A stretch of DNA of 8,547 nt from CAMBDR01 sp046597185. Its GTDB lineage: Bacteria > Pseudomonadota > Gammaproteobacteria > Burkholderiales > Burkholderiaceae_D. The notes beneath the pieces are model-generated. The model searched no databases and had not been told where the DNA came from. It saw only the letters and a list, made by a program, of their open reading frames with translations. The stretch lies in NCBI GenBank assembly GCA_046597185.1, contig JBKJLF010000412.1, positions 1-8,547 on the forward strand. Reading direction: 5' to 3'. Every line of letters starts with the position of its first letter. The stretch's first letter is position 1. The translations under genes and the position numbers were made by a program. This document shows, one piece after another, positions 1-6,485 of this stretch.

Positions 1-1
1 C

Positions 2-1636
2 GAGAAAGAAACCTCGCTACTACGTGCTGCGCGCAAGCAAATGTTGCAGTGGCGCTCGGCCCAATCGGCCTGGCTGGATCTGAAGATCAAGCTGGTAATG
101 ACCGAACCGATGCTGCAAGGCCAACTCCACAAAAAATTCGCCGCGCGCAGCGTTTCGCCCGTGGTGCATGATTATTTTGCCCGCAAAGAATCGATGTCCA
201 CGCCGGAGTTGACCGAAGTGGTACTCACCACCCTGCTGCGCCAGGAAGGCATGGACTATGCCACCGCCTCGGTGGATGATGTGTTTGACGGCAGCGCCAG
301 CTTTACGCGCCATCTGAATGAATGCAATTGCGTGATGTTGTCGGCGACGCTGCTACGCGATTTGAGCGAAGTGCTGCCGCTATTGCGCCTGCTCAAGCGA
401 GCGCACAACCGCATTATTTTGGGCGGCGCGCTGGCCAATTTACTGGCCGACGATTGGCCGGGCTGCCCGGAGGTGGATGTGCTGGCCGTGGGTTATGGCG
501 AATTACTGCTGCCGGCCTTGGTGCGCTATATTCGCTCCGGTTTTACCCAATTGCTGCCGCCAGCGGGTGGGCGCATTGAGGCGCGCGCCAGCTTGCGCGC
601 AGGGGTGCTGCGCAGTGGCGTACCGGAAGGGCGCGATCTGGACTTTTTACCCACGCCAGACTGGGCCCAGGCCGAGCGCGACTATGGCCGCCGCTTTGGC
701 ATGATTTACTACGAAAGCGTGCGCGGCTGCCCGTATCGCTGCAACTTCTGCAACTACCCTTATTTGTTCGACGATACCCGTTTCCGCTATAAAAGCGCGC
801 AAAAAATCGCCGATGACTGGCAACGCTACAGCGAAACCACCGGGGCCAACTACATCACCTGCCTCGATTCGCTGTTCACCATGCCGCGCAGCCGCTTAAG
901 CGCGTTATGCAATGAATTGGTAAAGCGCCGCATCAATCTGAAGTGGATTTGCTATGCCCGTGCCGATGATTTGTCCAAATTGGAGATTGCCCAAATGATG
1001 CAGGAGGCGGGCGCGCATCAGGTGCAAATCGGCATTGAATCGGGCGACCAGCGCCAGTTGGATAATATGGACAAGCAATGCACGGTAGAAGCCAACCACC
1101 AGGCGCTGGCCAATTGCCGCCAAATCGGCTTGACCAGCGTTATTTCGCTTATTGTTGGCTTCCCCGGTGAGACCGTGCAAACGCTGGAAACCACGTATCG
1201 CTTTCTCGAAACCACCCCGCCGGACTTTTATTTTCTGGCGACCTTTAGCACGCGGGTGGCAGGGGTGCCGATTTTGAACCCGGCCAATCGCCAGCGGTTT
1301 GGTTTGCGCACCGACAGCAACCCCAACACCGTGGCCCCGTATTGGGAGCATAACACCATGTCCTCGCTGGATGTGGGCAACCACGTGCGCCATTTTAATC
1401 AGCGTTTGATGCAAAACCAAATCGCCCTCAATGCGCCCTTGTTTTATGCGGGCATGCTGGGTTTTGAGGCGGCCCAGCGCGAAGCTTTGCTGGATTTTCA
1501 GCAGCAGGCGGCAAGTAGTCACCCATGGCTGGCGCGCGGGTTTGATGTTGCCAACCGCTGGTTGGACAGGCATCTGGAGCGTGATCTGTTGCGCACCCGC
1601 ACCCAATGGCCTGCGCCACCCGCAGCGGCCAAATAA
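2..1636 (+). CDS. B12-binding radical SAM protein (5' end may lie outside the window)
   Basis: The reading frame is open to the left edge, so the first ATG (41) is not necessarily the start. The cluster-binding motif CPYRCNFC is encoded at 728-751; its three cysteines (CxxxCxxC) would hold a [4Fe-4S] cluster that cleaves S-adenosylmethionine. The roughly 200 residues before it resemble a Rossmann-like cobalamin-binding domain (an ILGGALANLL-type strand and loop near 418, then VDVLAVGYGE). After the motif come typical radical SAM barrel elements: the segment IGIESGDQRQLDNMDK near 1028 and a VGFPGET motif near 1155. The C-terminus is a helical tail. Such proteins do B12-dependent methylations or other radical chemistry; the substrate cannot be read from the sequence. 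The stop is 8 bases before the PAP2 gene, so the two are probably co-transcribed and may act on the same, perhaps lipid-linked, substrate. That link is inference. Confidence 0.9.
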   Translation, partial: EKETSLLRAARKQMLQWRSAQSAWLDLKIKLVMTEPMLQGQLHKKFAARSVSPVVHDYFARKESMSTPELTEVVLTTLLRQEGMDYATASVDDVFDGSASFTRHLNECNCVMLSATLLRDLSEVLPLLRLLKRAHNRIILGGALANLLADDWPGCPEVDVLAVGYGELLLPALVRYIRSGFTQLLPPAGGRIEARASLRAGVLRSGVPEGRDLDFLPTPDWAQAERDYGRRFGMIYYESVRGCPYRCNFCNYPYLFDDTRFRYKSAQKIADDWQRYSETTGANYITCLDSLFTMPRSRLSALCNELVKRRINLKWICYARADDLSKLEIAQMMQEAGAHQVQIGIESGDQRQLDNMDKQCTVEANHQALANCRQIGLTSVISLIVGFPGETVQTLETTYRFLETTPPDFYFLATFSTRVAGVPILNPANRQRFGLRTDSNPNTVAPYWEHNTMSSLDVGNHVRHFNQRLMQNQIALNAPLFYAGMLGFEAAQREALLDFQQQAASSHPWLARGFDVANRWLDRHLERDLLRTRTQWPAPPAAAK

Positions 1637-1644
1637 GGGGCGCG

Positions 1645-2277
1645 ATGATGGATAAGCCGATGAACAAGCCGCCGTTGAGCGGCGCTTTGGTTTGGCTGTA
1701 TCTGAAAATAATGAGTGGGCTATATTTGCTGTTTGCCGTGGTGTATGGCGGCAGCAATGATTGGGCAGCTCGGCAGGCGACGCATTACCATTTTTATTGG
1801 CAATGGGAACGCACGCTCCCCTTTGTGCCGGGCATGATTTATGTGTATTTTTCCATCGGCCTGCTGTTTTGGCTACCGTTGCTGGTGCTGGATGCGCCGC
1901 GCATGCGGCGGCTGGGTAAGGCTGCGGCGCTGTGCATGCTGGTGGCGGGTGCGTGTTTTATGCTCTGGCCTGCGACAACCGGCTTTGTGGGGCCGGAACT
2001 GCCGCACGATGCGCTACTGGCGTGGATTTTTGCCCGCCTGCACCAGCTAGACCACCCGCATAATACCGCGCCCTCGCTGCATATTGCGCTCTCTACCCTG
2101 GTGCTGCTGGCATGCGCTGATGGTGCGGCATGGCGCAAAGCCTTGTTGCTGGCGTGGTGGGTGTTGATTGTGCTGGCGGTGCTGCTGGTGCATCAGCACC
2201 ATGTGTTGGATGTGGTGAGTGGTGCTTTGCTGGGAGGCTTGGCGTATGCATGGTATCGACGTGGGTCAGTCATTTAA
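1645..2277 (+). CDS. PAP2 superfamily membrane phosphatase (PAP2_3-like)
   Basis: I chose the ATG at 1645 because a Shine-Dalgarno-like AAGGGG (1635-1640) sits 4 bases upstream; the frame is open further up, but inside the radical SAM gene. A second ATG follows directly at 1648. The product is 210 residues with about five or six hydrophobic segments (roughly residues 15-34, 63-82, 93-110, 146-158, 167-183, 190-202), so it should be an inner-membrane protein. Two of the usual PAP2 phosphatase signatures are visible: PSLH at residues 143-146, with the proton-donor histidine, and QHHVLD at 184-189, whose H185-x3-D189 would form the phosphohistidine nucleophile pair. The first classical motif (KX6RP) is not recognisable, which fits the inositol-phosphorylceramide-synthase-like branch better than the classical lipid phosphatases. 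A role in dephosphorylating an isoprenoid or phospholipid substrate is inference. Confidence 0.85.
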   Translation: MMDKPMNKPPLSGALVWLYLKIMSGLYLLFAVVYGGSNDWAARQATHYHFYWQWERTLPFVPGMIYVYFSIGLLFWLPLLVLDAPRMRRLGKAAALCMLVAGACFMLWPATTGFVGPELPHDALLAWIFARLHQLDHPHNTAPSLHIALSTLVLLACADGAAWRKALLLAWWVLIVLAVLLVHQHHVLDVVSGALLGGLAYAWYRRGSVI

Positions 2278-2623
2278 TCGCCGCTTTGAATCGGCACGCA
2301 CCTCAATTTTGCCATCGATGTTTTTAAGGCCGCGTATCGATTCCGGTTTAACCGTGGTTAGCACTTGCGGGCTATGTATGGTGACGATGAACCTAAATTC
2401 CTCTGTTAACCCGCCGCCAAAGCTGGACCGGACATACCAACTCCACCAATTGTAGACCCGCGCTACGGCCCGTGCGGAAGAGGTTGCAGCGCTCAATGTC
2501 CTGGGTGCTGTAGCCGCCCCATCCCCATTGGTTTTTCAACTCGTCAAAGCCGTTTTCACAATCGGCGCGGTCGCGGTATAGTTGCCCAATGTGCTCGACC
2601 TTGTAGTCGGCGTTGGTGACAAG

Positions 2624-2725
2624 CACGGCGTATTCCCACAGTTTGGCGGGGGTGTTCGGAGGGCGATGAAGCGCATCATATGTTCTGGCCACGGCGTATT
2701 CCCACAGTTTGGCGGGGGTGTTCGG
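2624..2725. repeat. Two exact 36-bp direct repeats, 66-bp period
   Basis: Positions 2624-2659 and 2690-2725 are identical over 36 bases, and 30 bases separate them. The 66-base period equals 22 codons, so the transposase frame is kept: on the minus strand both copies encode PNTPAKLWEYAV. Intact relatives have this EYAV strand once just before the YREK region, so the second copy is best explained as a local duplication within the decaying element. Confidence 0.9.
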
Positions 2726-2987
2726 GTCAACGAACGCAAGGCATAACTGGTTCGGTTCCTGCGTGCCATTTTTCGCGCGCTTGCCACCACGCTTGCCTTT
2801 GGGCACCTCAGCGAGTACCTCGCCGCGAACTGCGCGACGCATTACGATGACACGCCGCTTCTGCGTCCAGCCAGTCAATTTCAAGCTGTCCTCGCACGCT
2901 TTCAAACAGCGCTTGCTTCATCCATTGTTCGGCACGGCTTACTTGTTTTTCCTGTTGCTCGCGTTCGGTTTCGTTGTGTTCTGCCTT

Positions 2988-3023
2988 GGGTGCGGGTGCG
3001 GGTGCGGGTGCGGGTGCGGGTGC
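2988..3023. repeat. Hexanucleotide microsatellite (GGGTGC)6
   Basis: Six perfect tandem copies of GGGTGC on the plus strand. Read on the minus strand in the frame of the transposase N-terminal fragment they encode six alanine-proline dipeptides. A tract of this kind can expand or shrink by slippage in 6-base steps without changing frame. Confidence 0.95.
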
Positions 3024-3149
3024 GACTTGCGCCAGTCCACGGCGCAGGCTTTCATCGCCGACGATCCGGTTCATTCCTCATATCTGTGGCGCAACCGCAT
3101 CACCACGGAAACCTGCAATATGAGCGTAACGACGCTGCCCGCACGGCGA

Positions 3150-3571
3150 TCTTGTGTACCTTGCCTTTTGGCTCACCCATTTGGTGATCTCCCCATTTCG
3201 TGAAAAACCCACTAAAACGTCAATTTTGCATCAAATTCTATGGGGAAAACGAGAAAAATGAAGCCATTCTTATGGACTGCCAATTTCAACTGAGGAATCT
3301 AGGATAAAAATCCCATATCGATAATGAAATCAAAATTCATATGCCCCCCCTTTGCGGATGGCAGTCGCCCGAAATTTTATTGAGTCAACTCACCTGCTGC
3401 AAAGGTGATTGCACTCATTGCAATAAAAAGGCAGCAAGCAACCTCGACTGGTTGGCAAGTAGCATTCGCCAATACCAAACACCGCAACATACTTGGCCTT
3501 ACGAAATTTGCACATCCAACAAAACCACTGCCCGCTTCGCTGGCGATGCGACCGGGCTGCGTGGAAAAGCA
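3150..3571. other. AT-rich stretch with no convincing gene
   Basis: This interval lies between the transposase remnant and the plus-strand gene pair. Only short overlapping open frames occur, none with a recognisable motif or a good ribosome binding site. It is visibly richer in A and T than both flanks, most clearly around 3200-3340. It contains a small perfect hairpin (ATTGCA 3408-3413, TGCAAT 3419-3424, 5-base loop) with no U-tract. No tRNA-like T-arm or other RNA gene was found. It may hold the outer end of the IS and regulatory DNA for the downstream pair. Confidence 0.5.
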
Positions 3572-3600
3572 TTGGATTTATGGCAGCAATGGCTTACACT
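3572..3600 (+). promoter_or_regulatory. Candidate sigma70 promoter for the gene pair
   Basis: TTGGAT (3572-3577) and TACACT (3595-3600) are separated by exactly 17 bases; each matches the consensus at four of six positions. Transcription would begin near 3607, about 23 bases before the ATG at 3630, with the CGGAG ribosome binding site (3618-3622) in between. Spacing supports it, but the call rests on sequence alone. Confidence 0.4.
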
Positions 3601-3629
3601 GAAGTCTTTCCCCGGCCCGGAGTATTGCC

Positions 3630-3923
3630 ATGAGCGCACGCGAATTTGAAAGCAGGTTATTAACACGCTGCGTCGCCGTTGCCCGTGCGCTGGATGCGCT
3701 GGCGGCGGAAGATCAATGTGAAGCGAATGTATTTCGGGTAGCGGCAATGATCATCGTGCCCCGTTGGCCGCAAGAGGCAGCCAGATTAATGCAGGCCGGA
3801 ACAAACTATTTTACCCAACACCCGGCGCAACAATTGCACGCCTCCGAGGTAGTGCGCAAAGGCTGGATTTTTAGCTTTCCGCGCCTGCGCGACATGTTAG
3901 ACCGCCAGTTGCAGCAAGGTTAG
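3630..3923 (+). CDS. Small unknown protein paired with a nucleotidyltransferase
   Basis: Encodes 97 residues from an ATG preceded by CGGAG (3618-3622) at 7-base spacing. I do not recognise the family. The sequence looks mostly helical, soluble and without signal peptide, rich in alanine, arginine and glutamine; the only distinctive part is the C-terminal RKGWIFSFPRLRDMLDRQL. No helix-turn-helix, HEPN RX4-6H motif or zinc motif is evident. Its stop is 6 bases before the next ATG, so the two genes are almost certainly one transcript. By position it could be the antitoxin or accessory partner of the nucleotidyltransferase; that is inference only. Confidence 0.7.
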   Translation: MSAREFESRLLTRCVAVARALDALAAEDQCEANVFRVAAMIIVPRWPQEAARLMQAGTNYFTQHPAQQLHASEVVRKGWIFSFPRLRDMLDRQLQQG

Positions 3924-3929
3924 GCGCAG

Positions 3930-4511
3930 ATGAAAATCAATCCGCAATTTTATACCCACACCGCACTGGCACAAGGCTTGCAGGGCTTGTTTCAACAACT
4001 GGAACAGCAGCTTGGCCTAAACCGTCCACTGGCGGTCTGGCTGGCGGGTGGCATGGCCGTGCATTTGTATACGGGTAGCCGGGTAACGACCGATGTTGAC
4101 GCTGAATTTGGTGCCCGTGTATTGCTGCCCAACGATTTGGCGGTGGAAGTCACATTAGAGGACGGCAAGCGTCAATTAGTGTATTTGGACACCAACTATA
4201 ATTCCACTTTTGCCTTGATGCATGAAAATTATCAGGATGACGCGATTGCCGTTGATTTGGGTTTGGAATATTTGCAGCTTTTTGTGCTTTCGCCACTCGA
4301 TTTGGTGGTGAGTAAAATTGCCCGCTTGGCTGACAACGACCGTGATGATATTGTGCAATTGGTACAACGCGGCCTGACCACGGCCGAGGCGATTGAAGAA
4401 CGTGCCAATAGCGCGCTGGTGGGGTATATCGGCAATCAAGCCATGTTGCTGTGCAATATCCGGGATGCCGTGGCGCTGGCAAGGGCAGCGCAAACAGGTG
4501 GGTCGGTGTAA
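3930..4511 (+). CDS. DUF6036-like MNT-fold nucleotidyltransferase
   Basis: The 193-residue product has the nucleotidyltransferase hallmark near its N-terminus: WLAGGMAVHLYTGSRVTTDV at residues 38-56, i.e. the GG pair (40-41) followed by the metal-binding D55-x-D57. A candidate third acidic residue is D109 in AIAVDL. The helix DLVVSKIARL (124-133) and the DRDD run (137-140) match the C-terminal part of DUF6036 and AbiEii-like enzymes. These families transfer nucleotides to RNA, tRNA or protein targets, and several members are toxins or defence proteins; the substrate is unknown here. No signal peptide or membrane segment. The start ATG follows the 97-residue gene by 6 bases. The gene is intact, unlike most neighbours in this region. 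Confidence 0.75.
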   Translation: MKINPQFYTHTALAQGLQGLFQQLEQQLGLNRPLAVWLAGGMAVHLYTGSRVTTDVDAEFGARVLLPNDLAVEVTLEDGKRQLVYLDTNYNSTFALMHENYQDDAIAVDLGLEYLQLFVLSPLDLVVSKIARLADNDRDDIVQLVQRGLTTAEAIEERANSALVGYIGNQAMLLCNIRDAVALARAAQTGGSV

Positions 4512-4573
4512 TCAATCCACAGGCATCAAACCTTGCCTGCCGGGCGTCACACCCGCTAGAAATGCTAAATGAA

Positions 4574-4621
4574 CACCCATACTTGCAAGCTGGGTGCCCT
4601 TTTGGTTCGCTATGGCACCCA
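4574..4621. terminator. Overlapping alternative hairpins after the nucleotidyltransferase gene
   Basis: CACCCA (4574-4579) can pair with TGGGTG (4591-4596), followed by CCCTTTT, a weak terminator-like layout on the plus strand. The same TGGGTGCC (4591-4598) can instead pair perfectly with GGCACCCA (4614-4621) across a 15-base loop. The two structures exclude each other. They lie 63-110 bases after the stop of the preceding gene and just beyond the end of the minus-strand DUF1963 remnant, so they could end transcription of the plus-strand pair. The T-tract is short, so this is uncertain. Confidence 0.3.
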
Positions 4622-4630
4622 AGTTAAAAG

Positions 4631-5182
4631 CTAGTCATCCATGCTTACCAACACCGAGCGACAGCCTGCGCTGTTCCCGGCAACCAAGTCCTCACGGCGA
4701 ATTGCAATATGATGTCAAACGAAGCGATCCTCGCCCCCAGGCACGCACAACAACCGTTGCCAATTGGCGTCCGGTGTCGGGTCGCCACCAGACGCGGCCT
4801 GCAAGTGGCCAAACAGCCCGAAGCGACTGATGCCGCACTCCCAAACAATGGCGCTGTGAGGAAAATCATCGTCCGGGCCGTCGCCATCGCCCTCAGCTAC
4901 CGCCATTTGCGCTGACCATGGCCCATCGTATGCTTCAGGCATCGTCAAACAATACTCAAGGCTGACGCGATGGCAAGGGCGGCGTTGATTGGCTTCATTG
5001 AGCACCGGATGCTTTACCCGGCGCAGGTTGCTCACATCAGGAAACAAGAATATCGCCACCTCGGAAATACCGTAGTTTTCAAAGTCGTCCCAGGCAAACA
5101 CCGAAAGCAAGCCTTGGGTGAAGGCGCACGTGCCAAATATGACCGGGCCAATCTCGGCAAGGTTGAACTGCCCGACGTATGT
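4631..5182 (-). pseudogene. DUF1963 (YwqG-like) remnant, N-terminus missing
   Basis: The minus-strand frame from about 5179 reads YVGQFNLAEIG, then FTQGLLSVFAWDDFENYG, EVAIFLFPDVSNLRRV and, further on, FGHLQAASGGDPTPDANW and QRLLCV. This matches the DUF1963 order: an (A)QINxxE strand, a KGxLxFF strand, then the late GG-x-P/W-x-LLLQ region. An in-frame TGA (4715-4717) interrupts it, and past the stop the same frame gives IAIRREDLVAGN, the expected final strand and helix of the family, up to a TAG at 4631-4633. About ten residues that normally hold the WGDxG part seem lost near the TGA. The N-terminal third is absent and no good start codon exists (only a TTG at 5108-5110). The function of DUF1963 is poorly known; members often sit near toxin or immunity genes. 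The assignment was made by eye. Confidence 0.55.
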
Positions 5183-5184
5183 CT

Positions 5185-5487
5185 ACGAAGAATTTCGCTG
5201 ATTTGCGCTCATGTTTTTGCAAAACCCAAGCCACCAGCAGCAGGTGTATCTGCGTCCACCACCAAACCAATCGCCTCAATCCGTTCGTCACTTTCATCTC
5301 TTGATGCCAAGTCAATCAAATTCGACAAAAGCTTAATGGCATTGCCCTTGCAGTTATTGAAATCACCCAAACCATTGGGCGGCCCGACCCAGATTTTATC
5401 TTCCAAACCAATTTTGCGGCAACAGGCAGTAAAAAATGACTTGTCGTTTTCGCCCTCAACCAACAACATTTTAGGATATTTTTTCAT
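5185..5487 (-). pseudogene. TOPRIM-domain nuclease fragment (DUF3226-like)
   Basis: The ATG at 5487 is preceded by GAGGTGAGG inside the end of the upstream ATPase frame, and lies 4 bases after that frame's TAG, so translation was probably coupled. The N-terminus carries the TOPRIM glutamate motif MLLVEGENDK (E11) and the DxD motif GLVVDADT (D78, D80), which bind metal for DNA or RNA cleavage. The frame stops at a TGA (5209-5211) after 92 residues. Past the stop, AQISEILRR continues as family members would, so a Trp-to-stop change is plausible. Soon after, near 5185, homology ends and the DUF1963 remnant begins in another frame. The C-terminal half of the usual protein (about 200 residues) is missing. 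Paired with an ATPase, such proteins act as nuclease effectors of OLD- or PARIS-like defence. Confidence 0.7.
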
Positions 5488-5491
5488 CCAA

Positions 5492-6338
5492 CTACCTCAC
5501 CTCAACTTTAGCCTGAGTCAAATCAAACAATTGCTCATGATTGAATACGGTAGCACCAATTCTGCCTTTCTCGCTGGTACGCACACTCCGCCCGACGCGT
5601 AGCAGCAACCCCTCCGAAGCCTCGCGTTGTCGTGCTACATGGGCAAAACTATCAATGCAATCCCAACTGTGGGTGGTGGCAAAAACTTGAATATCCAATT
5701 TTTTGGCAAAATCAAAAACCAGGTTCCATACTTTTTCCTGCACGCTGGTAATGCAAGCCATTTTCAAACTCATCAATCAGCAAGAAACCACCCTTGGCAG
5801 GAAACAATTTCAAAACCAGTTGCAATACCCGCAACATACCGTCCCCCATGCTGTTCAGTGGCACAGGCACCGGGAAATTTTGCAAGGCGACCATGGCAAT
5901 CCGGCTTAATTGCTCACCAGCCGCCCTTTCCCGATTTTCAACAAACATCAAGTCCAAAAACTCTGGCGCAACCATTCTCAAGGCTTCGGCGACAATGGCC
6001 TTGTCGGGTGTTAAGCCAATTTCATCCCAGATACTGGCCAAATCATCAAATGAAATAGCCCTTGTTGGCACGACACTACATGGCAAAGGCGGATTCAATT
6101 CTTGCTCCAACTCGCGGCTAACCGGGTTGGGGTCAAACAAGGCAATAACCGGGAGAAATCGCCGCCCTTTGCCGATGACTAAAACCGGGCGAATGTCCGC
6201 ATCTGCGGGCATGTTTTTCAGATCCGCCCTTTGTACAACAATGCTTTTAATAGTCATGCTGCCGCTGCCAAACGCGTCCACAGTATGACTCATTTCACTA
6301 CGCCGCAATTCATTTTTAATCAGCAAAGCCTGTTCCTG
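5492..6338 (-). pseudogene. AAA/ABC-type ATPase remnant (AAA_15/AAA_21-like), frameshifted, no Walker A
   Basis: The longer frame starts after a TGA (6339-6341); its first ATG is at 6291-6293. It contains PTRAISFDDLASIWDEIGLT, a middle segment common to OLD-like ATPases, the degenerate signature NSMGDGMLRVL, and the Walker B box FLLIDEFENGLHY (from 5786 down). Just after HY the frame breaks. Removing one C of a CC pair (plus-strand GG, 5747-5748) restores SVQEKVWNLVFDFAKKLDIQ, the H-loop VFATTHSWDC (H near 5670) and a C-terminus ending at TAG 5492-5494. The N-terminal part of about 100 or more residues with the GxxGxGKS Walker A is absent: the sequence upstream belongs to the oppositely oriented yecA region. 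With the overlapping TOPRIM gene it forms the remains of a two-gene defence system. The one-base shift could be a sequencing error, but the missing N-terminus could not. Confidence 0.75.
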
Positions 6339-6485
6339 TCAGCGACATTGGCTATCGTACTCATCTTGTTAGCCCATGTTTTTGGCAACCCTGCTCCGGC
6401 GATGGCCACTTTCAACAAGCCAATACGGTACAATTCACAACGGCGTACCCAATCAGCCGCAAAACCTATCGGAACGACATCACAA

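Larger units (their letters stand above)
2266..3140 (-). pseudogene. Broken IS4-type DDE transposase (IS remnant)
   Basis: Fragments of one transposase lie in three frames. N-terminal part (about 3140-2925): RRYAHIAGFRGDAVAPQI, an in-frame TGA, then GMNRIVGDESLRRGL. An alanine-proline tract and a charged linker follow. Middle/C-terminal part (about 2920-2475, another frame): KLTGWTQKRRVIVMRR and YRDRADCENGFDELK, a perfect Y-x2-R-x3-E-x6-K (YREK) signature of IS4-type transposases carrying the catalytic glutamate, then NQWGWGGYSTQDIERC. The tail ARAVARVYNWWSWYVR continues in a third frame; one extra C in a CC pair (plus-strand 2476/2477) explains the shift. Comparing the parts with the usual layout, the segment with the first two catalytic aspartates has been deleted near 2905-2920. 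The element cannot be active. No convincing terminal inverted repeats were found. Confidence 0.8.

Noticed and set aside
905..1606. Minus-strand frame of 233 codons
   Set aside because: It is the shadow of the radical SAM barrel and has no motifs of its own.
2277..2300. Possible terminator after the PAP2 gene
   Set aside because: Only a 4-base stem (GCCG/CGGC) with no T-tract; not enough to call.
2624..2725. CRISPR-like pair of 36-bp repeats with a 30-bp spacer
   Set aside because: There are only two copies, they are in-frame inside a transposase coding sequence and encode the same peptide, and there is no leader or cas gene. This is a local duplication.
3341..3649. Plus-strand frame of 102 codons with a CCxxxxCxxC-like cysteine cluster
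   Set aside because: No ribosome binding site, no recognisable domain, overlaps the start of the next gene, and the candidate promoter lies inside it. Most likely a chance frame.
5209..5211. TGA in the TOPRIM gene as a selenocysteine or readthrough codon
   Set aside because: No SECIS-like structure was apparent, and homology ends shortly after anyway. A nonsense mutation in a decaying gene is simpler.
4970..5602. Plus-strand frame of 210 codons
   Set aside because: It is antisense to the TOPRIM remnant, whose motifs are unmistakable on the minus strand. The plus-strand translation has no family features.
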